A stretch of 64,000 nucleotides of DNA from Manduca sexta (GCF_014839805.1 NC_051123.1:3516727-3580726), one strand, 5' to 3'; counted from the first letter of the stretch, positions 11,071 through 22,199 are shown. Notes: generated from the sequence alone by a model not told the origin. A program made the numbers and translations.

Positions 11071-11940
11071 GATGTAAAATATTTTTTATTTTTATTTAAT
11101 TAAGAATTGTCAACAAAATTAACAATATGGCATACAAATAAGCAATAATAAAAAAAAAATTGGACTAATTGCAATTTCAGTGAAAGTCTACCACAACATG
11201 CAAATAGATGCTATTTTATAATTTATTATACAGTAATAGTATAGTTGGATTTAATGCCTGAGGTATTCTCTACCAGTCAACCTTTAGGTAAAGAAGGATT
11301 GAGACAAGGCAAGTAAGGTAAGAATATAAGATGGAGGTATACAAAAAATACTTGTCTACATAAATACAAATATTATTCTAACAATAATAAATTAATGAAT
11401 TATGATTAATTCTAAACAAAATATAGGTTTATCCCATGACTTCTTCAATTATACATACCTATTACATATTTTGACATTTGATTAATTTATTAGAATAATG
11501 CGCGTTAAAATTAACATAAATGTAGCCTTAGCATCATAAGGATTGTATAAGAAAAGATAATAAAAGAAAACTTATGTCAATTACTGTTTAGAAATACTTT
11601 GAAACATTAAAGATTCTTGCATCTGCCAAAGCATAGTAGGCACCATGTTTATCATGGTTGAGAACATGGTCACAATTTTTAATGATCAAAGCCTGAACGA
11701 TATTAAAAAAAAATAAAATCAGTTCCAGATGTAACATTCATAACATTAAGCATGAGTTTCCTCGCAATATGTTCATGGCTTAAGTGAGCACTTACAACTT
11801 TTCGTCAATTGTTTGATATTAGATGTTTAATATAAGTTACAAATATCCTTTGTACTGAAATGTAATTCCGGGACCGACAAACAGTTATTATTAGGTTCTT
11901 CTGCGAAATATCAGATATGACTTCTTTCAAATTAATGTGA
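11071..11940. other. No feature recognised
   Basis: AT-rich sequence without supported features. Confidence 0.5.
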
Positions 11941-11944
11941 CGAT

Positions 11945-12068
11945 ATACACGTAGCGAAAAATGGGTGTTCTCCAACTCCTACGGGGATGGACGCTTCATG
12001 CGTGTTTTTTTTTTATTGCTTTGAATGACGAGACGAGCTTGCCGTATGCCTGATGGTAAGCGATACGA
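11945..12068. repeat. Small fragments of SINE A tail and of repeat E
   Basis: AGCGAAAAATGGGTGTTCTC and CTACGGGGATGGACG resemble the end of SINE A on the plus strand. TGAATGACGAGACGAGCTTG and GATGGTAAGCGATACGACC (12024-12067) are the terminal 45 bp of E on the minus strand. Confidence 0.55.
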
Positions 12069-12304
12069 CCTGCAGCTGCTTGCATATTTTTATAATATCA
12101 GAGCAATTCTTATGTATTTATTAAATTATTTTTTCTTATTATTGAAAGTAGCTCGCTAGCTTACCAAAAAAGGTTATTTTAAAGTTTAATACAAAGCAAT
12201 GAAAAGTTACTCCACCTGAAATTGTCCATATTTGAAAATATCACGCCCATCGTGACTATCTTCAGCCTGGTGATAGTGAACCGAGATAGCGATTAATAAT
12301 GGTA

Positions 12305-12618
12305 CTATAATAATAATATCAGCCCTGTATTATATACTTTCCCACTGCTGGGCACGAGCCTCCTCTACTACTGAGAGGGTTTAGGTCTTAGTCCATCACG
12401 CTGACCTAGTGCGGATTGGTAGACTTCACACACCCTCAAAATTCTTACATAGAACTTCTCAGATATACAGGTTTCCTCACGATGTTTTCCTTCATCGTTA
12501 AAGCAAGCGTTAATTCACAAAGAATACACACATAATTTTAGAAAAGTCTGAGGTGTGTGCCCTTGGGATTTGAATCTGCGGACATTTGTCTCGGTAGTCC
12601 TTTCCACACCCATCCAGG
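12305..12618 (-). repeat. SINE C copy 4
   Basis: Reverse-strand full-length C, from AATAATATCAGCCCTGTATT to the inverted head CACACCCATCCAGGTTAT. Any ORF across it is an artefact of the repeat. Confidence 0.88.
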
Positions 12619-13230
12619 TTATTGATACTAACCAAACTACTGCAAAAATGATAATTGCTAATCCAAGATGCCGGATTACATTCAAAATCCTTTCACTTCA
12701 AGTAAATTCGTTTTTCCACCGCATTGACGCGCGACAATACACGGCAAGCATAATCTCTATAAGCGTTGCCTTGATTAAACTACCTTGAGGGATTCACTTA
12801 CCAACCTCATGGGAAATTACGTTCCAGTGCTCAGGTATTCGGGAATCGGGAATTAATTATTTTTCCGATATATCGTTAGGTAGGTGAGATTGGATCGGTA
12901 TTCTTGGCCATTTGGATAATTAAATAATAATATTTATTGGGTGGTTCGTTTTTTGCTTACAAGATTTCATCTAGATAAGTACAGTTAGTCACATCAGTAG
13001 CTCATCAAATTTAAATTTCGAATCTTCTGAAAAATATTGTGTTGTTACCAAAAGCATTTTCCTTTAAAAAGTTAAAGTAAAAACGGTTACCATTAATTCA
13101 GACAAAAAATGCTTCTATGATACTTAACGTGTATAGTTTTAAAACATTGAGTTAGTCCAGCTGTTGTGGCTGACTACATTGTCACTTTCTGCCACCAATC
13201 AGAACTGTTGTGTTTTGATATGACGAACGT
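12619..13230. other. No feature recognised
   Basis: No exon or repeat supported. A small self-similar GGGAATCGGGAATTAATT lies at about 12840. Confidence 0.5.
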
Positions 13231-13530
13231 TGTAGCCAGGGAAATGAAGCCCTTACCGTATTCTCTTGTTTTCTCCATCTCCTGTCTCACTATGACCCTG
13301 ATCATGTGCTATACAAGACTTAAAGACATTGTAGCCAGAAAAAATGAAGCCCTTACCGTATTCTCTTGTTTTCTCCATCTCCTGTCTCACTATGACCCTG
13401 ATCATGTGCTATACAGGACTTAAAGACATTGTAGCCAGAAAAAATGAAGCCCTTCCCGTATACTCCTGTCTTCTCCGTCTCCTGTCTTAGTATGAACCTT
13501 GTCCTTGACAGAGCTTTGTAATTAACAATT
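13231..13530 (+). repeat. Three-unit tandem repeat, ~100-bp period
   Basis: TGTAGCCAG starts at 13231, 13330 and 13430. The first two units are almost identical over GAAGCCCTTACCGTATTCTC and CACTATGACCCTGATCATGT. The third has diverged (CCCGTATACTCCTG). An open frame through it simply repeats the translated unit and is not evidence of a gene. Confidence 0.92.
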
Positions 13531-14000
13531 GGGGTTGGTGTTCTTCTTGTTTATATTCGTTTTGCTTATCATTAATAAACGCCATGCACATGTTAGTCAG
13601 TGGTAAAGAAAAAGTAAATAATAGAGCTGAATCTTGTAAATATTTTTTTAATGGTTGCCAGATAAAAGTAATCGTTTAAAGATCTATGTTAAATGGTTGT
13701 GATCTTGGACTGTCTTGAATGGAGTATCAAGAGAGACAACTCGCAGGTGTATAATGACTACGAATTCGCTCAAAAGCGTCTATCGGTCCTTACAATATAA
13801 ACTAAAAATAACAATCACCATGGAATGTTTACGTAACAGGAAATTAAGGACCAAAAATACGCTTCAGAATGTAGTTTTGAAACCAAACGAATGGGATGGA
13901 GACTTCTCCCTTATAATGAAATTATCAAAATGTTTTAATATGTTTCCCGCTCCTTTCATTCGAGACAAATTTAGATCCAATAACTTGAATTACACAGTAT
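13531..14000. other. No feature recognised
   Basis: A 105-codon open frame at 13715-14032 has no recognisable motif and runs into repeat E at its end, so it was not called. Confidence 0.5.
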
Positions 14001-14192
14001 TGTTTGGTATTCCACTGCGCTCGCCATCCTAATACCTGAGATGTTAAGTCTTACTTTATCCAGTAGTTACACTGGCTACAATGTTCTCCAAACCAAAACA
14101 CAACAGAGACTACACGCTGCTCGGCGGCAGAAAGAGACATTGCGGTGCTACCTACCCAGATGGACTCTCATATATGAGAGACCTACCACCAG
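14001..14192 (-). repeat. Repeat E, partial, reverse orientation
   Basis: Contains CTGCGCTCGCCATCC, GAGATGTTAAGTCTTACTTT, CACTGGCTACAATGTTC and the terminal ATATATGAGAGACCTACCACC. About 190 bp of E are present. Confidence 0.8.
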
Positions 14193-14433
14193 TTAAAAAT
14201 AGAATCATCGTAAAACAATTTTCGACATGTTGACTATTGACCTAGTATAACGATTCGAGACTGCCAGAAATGAACCTTAAGGGTCAAATTCCAGCAAAGA
14301 CAAAATAGAGAAACCCACATATAATATTATTTGACATTAGAATTGGAACCACGCCCTTCCAGTCCACGGACTATTCATTACGCTGCTGAATAGTCGGTGA
14401 TGTATGTAATAGTATAAAGCAGAGGCTTCCAAA

Positions 14434-14541
14434 CTTTTTTTTTCTCATAGAACACTTTCAAAATTGTGATGGTTCCGGTGGACCTTACTTTTTTTCTCAT
14501 AGAACACTTTCAAAATTGTGCTGGTTTCGGTGGATCTTTTT
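14434..14541 (+). repeat. Two-unit tandem repeat, 52-bp period
   Basis: CTCATAGAACACTTTCAAAA begins at 14444 and again at 14496, each followed by TTGTG-TGGTT-CGGTGGA. The preceding CAGAGGCTTCCAAACTTTTT resembles the end of a hAT-type MITE, but no matching opposite end was found. Confidence 0.8.
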
Positions 14542-14821
14542 TTGATTTCGCAGAGAAAGAGCATTAACACTACCACGCAGACTTCGCGAGGCCACTAAGC
14601 AGTTATGTTGGGGTCATCGTGCCGTACGACCACTATCAATATTATATGCCTACATTGATAGGTGAAGTCAAGCTATATTTTAGTTCTTTACTCTCAAATC
14701 AGATAAATTTTCGTAGACCCCGCTTACAAATTGCGAACACTTATATTTGGGTACGCCAACGTACGCTCCCGTCTAGTTTCTTGTAGGGTTCACTTGGACC
14801 ATTTTAGGAATCAATCGTATA
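14542..14821. other. No feature recognised
   Basis: No exon or named repeat supported. Confidence 0.5.
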
Positions 14822-16190
14822 AATGCAAAATTATTTTTTTTTTAATTTATTTATTTATACATATATTAAAACACCATAACAGTTTTAACCAATGCAATGT
14901 TATACAGATTTAATTTTAACAATCTACTTCAACACATCTATGAGCCATTTCAGTGAATTCTGACAGGTTACATATAAATATATCCAAGTTCTGAGATATA
15001 GTATTAAGCAATCGTATGGCCCGTGACAAGGGCGCAAACCTTAAAATATTTGTTCGCGGTGTTTGAAGGCGGAACAGTGGTAGGTGGCGCCGAGTGCTGA
15101 CGCGGCCGCTCGGCACGCACAGCTGTAGCGCGGAGAGCACCTCCGGCAGGTGTACCCACCCGCGCCACACTTTAAATATTAATTTGACAAGCCCAACATC
15201 CCTCCTCACTTCCAGCTTGCAGTAACCAACCATACCTATCACAAACAGGCTGGAGTACATCAAAGGATAATAAGGGTACACACCATATTGCTTATTATAT
15301 AGAAAGCGAGTGAATTTATTTTGTATTTTTTCCACCATGAGTGTATATTTTGTTTCATGAGGATTCCATATTATAGCGTTAGTTTCGAGCTGACTTCGAA
15401 CTAACGCATTAAATAGAATTTCGATTACTAAAGTACCAAAAATATTATTGCAGTGTCTCAAAATAAATCCTAGTTTACGAAAAGCCTTCTTACAGATGTC
15501 AATAATGTGATTACGAAAGGTAAATTCTGCTACCATCTGGATTCCTAAATCCCGTAAAGAAATAACTCGCGGTATGATCATGGCATCCATCCTGTACTGA
15601 TAGTTGAGTGGTGCTCGTGCACGGCTATAGCTTATCACACTGCATTTGGCCACATTGAAATACAGCTTGTTGCTCTTACTCCACTGCACAACTCTATCAA
15701 TATCTCGTTGGAGACGCTCAGAATCAGATGTATCAGCTATGGACCGAAATATCTTGAGGTCGTCAGCAAACAAAAGACATTCCGACTCTACGATGATTGA
15801 TGGGAGATCATTAACTATGATAATGAATTCTAATGGTCCTAGTGTACTTCCTTGACTCACACCTGATAAAGTGAGGTATAGGCGAGACTCATAACCGGCA
15901 TATTCAACATACTGTCTGCGATCGCCAAGGTAATTAGCGAAGAATTTCAAAAGATGAGGAGTAAAGCCTATCGCAGCGAACTTTCTGAGTAAAATGTCAT
16001 TATCAACTGTGTCAAATGCCTTTCTAAAGTCGAAGTACGCGGCATCAACTTGTCTTCCAGCATCAAGGACTGGAGTTAGATAAGATATGAATGACAATAG
16101 GTTAGTCCCTGTACTCCTACCCGTAATATTTCCACAGATCCAATTATTTATAGATACAAAATTAAGTGGTAATTAAAATGTTAGAATATA
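14822..16190 (-). mobile_element. 5'-truncated jockey/CR1-like LINE
   Basis: On the minus strand the element runs from about 16140-16190 to an A-rich tail complementary to the T-rich run at 14826-14856. It retains the catalytic and C-terminal parts of ORF2 plus a very short 3' UTR, and lacks the endonuclease and the N-terminal fingers. No clear target duplication could be read. Confidence 0.85.
14916..16139 (-). CDS. Reverse transcriptase ORF2 fragment (non-LTR retrotransposon)
   Basis: The frame is open for roughly 400 codons to a stop at 14916-14918 and carries the palm of a non-LTR reverse transcriptase. Counting from the TTG at 16095-16097 as residue 1, motif A is at about 19-32 (AAYFDFRKAFDTVD), motif B at 80-89 (VSQGSTLGPL), and the catalytic FADD at 110-113. 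Upstream, the frame continues through a GRSTGTNLLSF segment typical of the region before motif A, then loses similarity near 16140. There is no credible host start codon. C-terminal to the palm is the thumb/linker region typical of jockey and CR1 clades. The usual LLFIL after motif B is replaced by LEFII, and the uninterrupted frame suggests a fairly recent insertion. The missing endonuclease makes it non-autonomous. The clade is inferred from motif style, not a tree. Confidence 0.88.
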   Translation of the reverse strand: MCGNITGRSTGTNLLSFISYLTPVLDAGRQVDAAYFDFRKAFDTVDNDILLRKFAAIGFTPHLLKFFANYLGDRRQYVEYAGYESRLYLTLSGVSQGSTLGPLEFIIIVNDLPSIIVESECLLFADDLKIFRSIADTSDSERLQRDIDRVVQWSKSNKLYFNVAKCSVISYSRARAPLNYQYRMDAMIIPRVISLRDLGIQMVAEFTFRNHIIDICKKAFRKLGFILRHCNNIFGTLVIEILFNALVRSQLETNAIIWNPHETKYTLMVEKIQNKFTRFLYNKQYGVYPYYPLMYSSLFVIGMVGYCKLEVRRDVGLVKLIFKVWRGWVHLPEVLSALQLCVPSGRVSTRRHLPLFRLQTPRTNILRFAPLSRAIRLLNTISQNLDIFICNLSEFTEMAHRCVEVDC

Positions 16191-16488
16191 CTTTTATTTA
16201 TTTAGCACGAAATAAACTTGCTTAGGAAGAATTTAATTTGGGCACTAAATTGTGGAGAATCGGGACACTTGAGAGAAAATGAAATTTATTATTCTTTCGC
16301 TATCTGAACAATCTTAAAGGTTCGTTAAGGGACTTTATTTTATTCATAAATATAAACTTTTTATCAATTCGTACAATGTAAATTTAGCTTTTATGTATAA
16401 CTATTTGTGTCTATTTTCGAACACAACTGAATAATAAAAGATGTCTCGTCTGTTAAAGCCCTCCTACGTTTTATCGGATTAAATACCA
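16191..16488. other. No feature recognised
   Basis: AT-rich sequence between the LINE and a SINE A copy. Confidence 0.5.
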
Positions 16489-16724
16489 CACACATCATCA
16501 CGCATTTATCCCCGAAGTGCCAAGTGAAGTGAACCCATTTTTTGCCAATCGTGTTCCGTCCCATGATGTAATAGGGGGCGAGCCTATCGCCATATCACTA
16601 ATTCCTGAGTCGGGGCTGATACTGTACAGAAACACCTAAACACTTTTCCTGACCCGGGATTCGAACCCAGGACTTCAAAGCGCTGCCGTAACGCGCATCC
16701 TGTACAACTACGCCACTCAGGCAT
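16489..16724 (-). repeat. SINE A, near full length
   Basis: Reverse-strand copy. The inverted head TACAACTACGCCACTCAGGC and B-box GGGATTCGAACCCAGGA resemble a tRNA, and the body includes GTTCCGTCCCATGATGTAAT. The anticodon-stem pairing is degraded, so it is not a tRNA gene. Confidence 0.88.
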
Positions 16725-16831
16725 TCAACTGAATACCAATACCATATATAATTTGGAAATACAAATCACTATATCAAAATACACTATAATTTTAATTCTT
16801 ATCACCAGAGGCTAAGTATTATTTTTATTCG

Positions 16832-16932
16832 CTGCTCCCCACTGCACCTGATGATAATCGAGTGAGCTCCACACAATATCAATTGACGAGAGACGATTAT
16901 CCCTTGCCAGTCGGCACAATTATGCCAGGCAG
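16832..16932 (+). repeat. Repeat D, 5' part
   Basis: CACTGCACCTGATGATAATC, GACGAGAGACGATTATCCC and CACAATTATGCCAGG represent the first 100 bp of D. Confidence 0.65.
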
Positions 16933-17071
16933 TATGACTCAAAACACCCACATTGAATTATTTAAACTGGAATAAAATAGGTAAAACTGCTTAACAGTAA
17001 ATACAGGAGACACAACTAACCAAGTGGATCTCACACAATAAGTCCACCTAAAATACAATGCGAAAACTGAA

Positions 17072-17190
17072 TATAAGGCATTTGATTAAATAATTCTCAT
17101 GCAGGGGAATATGTCTACCCACCTCTTTTAAATAGTGAAGCTTTACCCACTAAAGTTATATTGACTTAGTTGTCCAGGACAATTTATATA
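17072..17190 (+). repeat. Direct repeat R1 left of MITE
   Basis: A 119-bp unit from TATAAGGCATTTGATTAA to CAATTTATATA. It is about 85% identical by eye to 17592-17711 on the other side of the MITE. Confidence 0.85.
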
Positions 17191-17595
17191 CAGGGTCATT
17201 TTGACATTGCGTTACTAAATGAAACCACATATTCGTCTTCACCTTTGCCATCATTGTGCAAAAAATCATCCATTGGTAATGAATATTTTCACGAAAAATC
17301 CTGGTTTAAGTTTTCTGATGTTTTGATCATTTTATAATTTAATGCAAATATGGCGTGTGCGTGGGTATATTTCTGACTGAAAGTGTGATGTTGTCGCTGC
17401 GACGAATTTTCTTAGAGTAGTAGTAGTGGCATTAGGGCGCGTAAAGTTAAAATTACTTTTTATTAATATTAATTTTATTCGAAACTTAATTTTTTATTTT
17501 ATATCTACAGCTCAAGTAACTTATCGTAAATTGTTATTTCCTAGTAGATAAGTATGTGGTTTCATTAAGTAACGCGATGTCAAAATAACTGTATA
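17187..17595. mobile_element. TIR-bounded MITE, family I, copy 1
   Basis: The left end TATACAGGGTCATTTTGACA and following CGTTACTAAATGAAACCACA are mirrored at the right end over about 43 bp with few mismatches. The flanking TA/TATA suggests a Tc1/mariner-type non-autonomous element. There is no transposase. A second copy lies at 31270-31693. Confidence 0.85.
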
Positions 17596-17711
17596 AGGCA
17601 TTTGATTAATTAATTCTCATGCAGGGGAATATATCTACCCACCTCTTTTAAATAGCAAAGGTTTACAACTAACGTGATATTGTTTTAGTTGGACAAGGCA
17701 ATTTTTATATA
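17592..17711 (+). repeat. Direct repeat R2 right of MITE
   Basis: Second copy of the unit at 17072, again bounded by TATA on both sides (TATAAGGCATTT ... CAATTTTTATATA). The shared core includes CTCATGCAGGGGAATAT and CTACCCACCTCTTTTAAATA. Confidence 0.85.
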
Positions 17712-17999
17712 ATTTTCGTAACTTTAAACCAAAAGGGTCACAACGCTCGACCAAGTAGAAACTAAAGTTGGTTGCGCTATCGAAAAATTATGAAGGTTTT
17801 GAAATACCCGTATCTGCTACCCTAGATCAGATAGTGTGTAATTTATTATACGCCTTTCTTGAGACTTCGCTATAATTCAAATTTTGGTGAAAAGCTAATG
17901 TTTTGCGAAATAAGTTGTATAGGCTTTTACTTCATCAGTAAAAATACTTTTTTACGACGTCGGGCGTAGTCAGCGTGATTTAAGATGTTACAAACTATC

Positions 18000-18205
18000 T
18001 ATAGATATTATAAAACAAAGTCCCCTTTTCTGTCTGTCTGTATGCTATCGATTTTCTCAAAATCTATAGAACGGATTTTTATAAAATTTGGTATGGAGAT
18101 AGTTTAAGACCCTAGGAAGGTTATAGGCTACTTTCTATCCCGGGAAAATATATAGCGGGACTTTCATCCCAGTAGACGTCTTCACGCTGGAGAAGTCGCG
18201 AGCAA
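18000..18205 (+). mobile_element. Helitron-like/short interspersed repeat (H)
   Basis: Starts at ATTATAAAACAAAGTCCCC. It contains CGGATTTTTATAAAATTTGG and GGTTATAGGCTACTTTCTAT, and ends in GAAGTCGCGAGCAAAGGC. It matches the reverse-oriented copies at 42645 and 57525. Confidence 0.7.
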
Positions 18206-18471
18206 AGGCAAATTTAAATAAAAAAATGTATATGGCATAGTCAGTCAATAATTATGGTAAGCAAACAAGATTATATGATGTGGTGTAGTTATTGAATTAA
18301 AGCATTAAAAGATTCAGGATTTAATAATCGCTTTTAGTCAATCTACTTTTTATTAGGATAAAAAACGGGTAGTCTTACCTTTTAACGTGTATCTACGTGC
18401 TGGTAAGCCCAGCATTATTTATCTGAATTGTCTATCAAAACCCGTCATATATTCTTTATTATCATCAGCCA

Positions 18472-18540
18472 CATAAAGTCTATTGCTGAAGATAGACCTC
18501 CCCTAAAGATTTCCAGACATACCTGTCAAAAGCGTCAGAA
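18472..18540 (-). mobile_element. LINE 3' end fragment (K)
   Basis: ATCATCAGCCACATAAAGTC followed by CCCCTAAAGATTTCCAGA is the inverted K tail with the remains of its (ATC)n end. Confidence 0.6.
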
Positions 18541-18944
18541 ATTCGGTTAATAAAAGGCAAGATACGTTACTATTTTCGTAATTAAGAATAAGTCCATTCA
18601 AATTCAAATTAAAATAAATTTATATACGCGTTCTATTTTCAATAAAGTTATTGATTAATTCTAAATTCGAAATGTTGATAAATAAACTGCTCCACGTTTG
18701 TAGAAAACATTTTTTCTTGAAAGATTTTTAATTTGTAAAAGGCTCGGCTTGAAGTCGCTGAGATAAATTAAAATTAAAAATCGTGATTTGGTTTTTAGAC
18801 TGAATGAATTGAAATCTTGATACTTGCTAAAGTTAGTTTCTTTTGGAGAACTATTTTAAAAAAAATATTGAATTAAGAAGTAGAATATATTATGTTTAAA
18901 TACTAAAATATATATAGAAAAAAAAATAATTCTTAATAATATTA
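18541..18944. other. No feature recognised
   Basis: AT-rich; nothing supported. Confidence 0.5.
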
Positions 18945-19150
18945 TAATGATTTTTTATGTTTACGCGAATGTGAGACATTGAACTAAAATTATTTCACGG
19001 ATTTTTATATTATAATTTTCTCCCGGCGTTCTGTCAGTCCTTCACCCCCCCCCCCCCTGACCACGAAGGCTGCAAAGTCTTCGGATCGTCGGGAGAAAAT
19101 CACAATAAAATCCGTAAAATAGTTTTATTTCAGTGTCAAAGAATTATTTA
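18945..19150 (-). repeat. Repeat G with 13-bp poly-C
   Basis: Contains ATGTTTACGCGAATGTGAGA, GACCACGAAGGCTGCAAAGT, CTTCGGATCGTCGGGAG and AAATAGTTTTATTTCAGTG. A homopolymer of 13 C lies at 19045-19057 at the position where other copies have GGGGGG/CCCCCC. The same layout recurs at 42355. Confidence 0.8.
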
Positions 19151-19554
19151 CATTAATGAATACAAAATTCTCGTTAAAAACAAAAACGAAATAAAGGAAA
19201 CATTATCTTGTATTCAGAATACAATAGAAGGAAAATAAATAAATACTAGAAGCTACATAAATCCAAAGAGCATAAGTTCGAAGTCGCAAACCAAAAACGT
19301 CGTGTACACTTTTTCGCATGATGTTAAAAGAAATATAGACAAGGAAAACCTTTATCGCAGCTATACCATAAATAAGGGAGGTTTTTATTAAAGCAGCTAT
19401 GAAATTGATGTTCCTATTAATTCTTGGGAGTGATTTATTGCTCAGGACTTGGGGTCAATTAAAATCTCATAATGACTCGACTCACAGCAATTTAGGAGAT
19501 TAAAAAATGTTTCATGTTGGAATGTGATTGATAATATTGCATTTTGTTTTATAT
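19151..19554. other. No feature recognised
   Basis: AT-rich; nothing supported. Confidence 0.5.
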
Positions 19555-19822
19555 TATTTGACTGGCTTGATGGCGTAGTTGTTGGCATGCGCGATTGGCA
19601 GCGCTTTGTGGTGCCTGGATCGATCCCCGGGTCGGGTAAAGTGATATTTGTGTTTTTCTACTCAGAAAGTATCAGCCCGGAGTCTGGAATTTGTGGCCGA
19701 TACAACAATAGGCTCGCCATCTATCACATGAAATACGCACGACGGAATTTGGGTGCATCAGTTACGCCTCTGCCTAGCCCTTCGGGTATAAACCGCGTGA
19801 CCGTCTGTGGGTATAATGGATA
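19555..19822 (+). repeat. SINE A
   Basis: Head TTGATGGCGTAGTTGTTGGC, decayed B-box GGATCGATCCCCGGGTCGG and body ATCAGCCCGGAGTCTGGAAT, ending at CCTTCGGGTATAAACCG. A 99-codon frame across it is repeat-derived. Confidence 0.85.
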
Positions 19823-20150
19823 AAAATAATCTTAAAATGACGATCCAAAGTGTAGGGTAAAAATTGTTTATTTTTATTTCGTTTTATAGTTGCAAGTATC
19901 GCTACAGAACTTAGAAATGTTATAGTTCATGGTGAATTTTTATTTTAGCTGTTCATATACATGGACTTCGAGGCACATAAATATTCAATTGACAACATTT
20001 CATTTTTTCAACATACCAAAATGTTTATATTTTATGAAACTAGATCTAAAATGATGAGACCCATATTATTTCTTTTTTCGAAATGCAGATATTTTCATTC
20101 ATGATTTTCACTTTGAATTTTGTTTTATTTTAAAACGACGTAAGCTCCAA
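19823..20150. other. No feature recognised
   Basis: AT-rich; nothing supported. Confidence 0.5.
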
Positions 20151-20377
20151 ATGACGTCACATATACGGCTCAAAACGTAATGACCTTTGCTTTGCAGTAA
20201 ATAAAAAATAAAGTGACAGTTTTTTTGTTTCTGTCTCTCTCGTTAAAAGTGACAGTTGTGACTTATCTATTGTAATTTTGACATTTGACATTGACAAATG
20301 ACGGTGTCTTAGTTAGTTAAAATAAATAATAAGGTGGACCAAGGAACTATTTCATTCAACCGTATATGTGACGTCAT
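20151..20377. repeat. 18-bp perfect inverted repeat around TGACGTCA
   Basis: ATGACGTCACATATACGG (20151-20168) is repeated inverted at 20360-20377 with 191 bp between. The interval contains two GTGACAGTT motifs and GACATTTGACATTGACAAATG. TGACGTCA is also the consensus CRE/ATF site. Whether this is a MITE or a regulatory pair cannot be decided from sequence alone. Confidence 0.75.
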
Positions 20378-21849
20378 CAAGCATTTTTCGGTTTTTAATT
20401 TTTTTCTCCGAAATTAAGTATTAAAAAAATATTAAAAATTCATAACCGAACTCAGAGTAGAAAAATTAAGAAACGGTATTTTTGTTTTAGGCACGTTTAC
20501 ATTTTGAAATGTTGTCATTACTCCATTCACGTCACATAAATGACGCAAACAGCAACAAATGTACAAAATCTAACCGTACATAAAGAAAAAGTATCACAAA
20601 CTACGAAAACGATATTGCAAATTTACTATAACTAGACCGGAGGAATCGGAGCAATAAGAAACGAACAGAAAGGTTTCAATAAAGGAACACAGAGATTTAA
20701 AAACACCCGATATTCGCACATAAGCTGAGTCGCTGCGTAAAATTGTTGATAACGCTCACAATACTGAGAATGTCTCGAAACAACATCTAATAATAAACAG
20801 TGGAATGTGTCAGCAAAATCCTAGATCCATGTTGCAAATAGGCTGAGCAGAAATCCACCCTACGCTTTTGCAAATACGGATTGTTTTCAATGGGAATTCT
20901 CATTCAAATGAAATTGACCTTAGCTCGGTGACAATACAAGAATTTCTATCAGCTGCAGGGTGCCCGTCAGATTTTCTTTATTAAATTGGGGTAGAAGGGT
21001 GACTTCAAACACGACGCGCGAGTTAAATATTAATGAGATATTTTGATGAAGATTAAGTGACGTAGAGTCGAATGTACTCTACGAAAATTAAGAGTTGAAG
21101 ATCAATAAATTGAGTTACGTGTATCGGTTTTGGTTACAGAAACTAATATTTTCTTTGAAGTAGTTATATTTTTGTAAAACCTTGTACAATTTTGATAGAG
21201 AACGTTAATAACCCCAAACCAATATAGTCCTTATTCCTAAACCTATACAGCATAGCTTATCAATTACTACGACTAGAAGTCAGACAATATAACAAGCATG
21301 TCCCACTGAATATCTATTTCAAAAGTATAAATATAGGTTACCCTAGGCACATAATTAACTTAGAAAACTCATCGCTACGTCTAAGTTTATTTGCAAAGTC
21401 TTCACTAGCTAGACATCAAAGGAACTAGAATTTTAACCGCAGCCACCAAACGGGATTCACGTCTACGAAAAAAAATATTTTCTACTCTGCAGATGAGTTA
21501 TCGAGGGAAGTTTTTTCGTTTCAAGCCTACTTAGAAACGTTTGCATAAATACCTAAAATGGAAGTCGGTAAAAGCAGGAGGATTAAAAATTTCCTAGCGG
21601 CCTCTCTCGCCCGATTGTTAATATTACAACAAATTCCGTTTTATGATGCTTGTTTTAAGTTTACTGAAATTAACTGCTTGTGCAAAATGTCGAATCAACG
21701 TTGGCAGCATTTTATTATTCTTTCGTCTTTACTTTATACTGGAATTAAGATGTTTGCACCACTTAAAGAGTTAGTTTTTATGATTTGTAAAATTTATTCA
21801 TCGTTAAGTCTTGTTTAATATTTGAGAACGAATTGGATGTGATTAATGT
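20378..21849. other. No feature recognised
   Basis: About 1.5 kb without a recognisable exon, RNA gene or named repeat. The 86-codon frame at 21558 lacks any motif or splice context. Confidence 0.45.
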
Positions 21850-22108
21850 TAATAAGTCTACCAACTGGTCTTTGGCTGGTCTGCATGGTGTATTGTGTTC
21901 CAGTTTGAAGGGAATTGTACCCAGTGTAACTATTGAACATAATAAGACTTAACATCTCATATCTCAGGATGGCGAGTGCAATGGAATACTAAACAATACT
22001 TTGTAATTTAAGGTGTTGGATGGTCTTCTGTTTATGGGCGGGCGTATCACTTACCATCAGGTGAACGGCAAGCTCGTCTCGTCATTCAAATCAATAAAAA
22101 AATGTAAG
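21850..22108 (+). repeat. Repeat E, 3' part
   Basis: GTGTTCCAGTTTGAAGGGAA through ACATAATAAGACTTAACATC and GGGCGTATCACTTACCATCA to the terminal CATTCAAATCAATAAAAAAA. The 5' end is truncated. Confidence 0.85.
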
Positions 22109-22199
22109 TTAGCAGCTGCCTTGATTTACAGTAAAGCGGCAATACCTCTTTTAACGTGCGGTCGATGTAACACCCTTTTCAACAGATAAAAACCTTCCT

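Noticed and set aside
13166..13423. 85-codon ORF with an internal protein repeat
   Set aside because: The protein repeat is the direct consequence of the 100-bp DNA tandem repeat.
13231..13530. CRISPR-like array
   Set aside because: Direct tandem duplication with no distinct spacers, in eukaryotic DNA.
19524..19823. 99-codon plus-strand ORF
   Set aside because: Nearly all of it is SINE A; no independent coding evidence.
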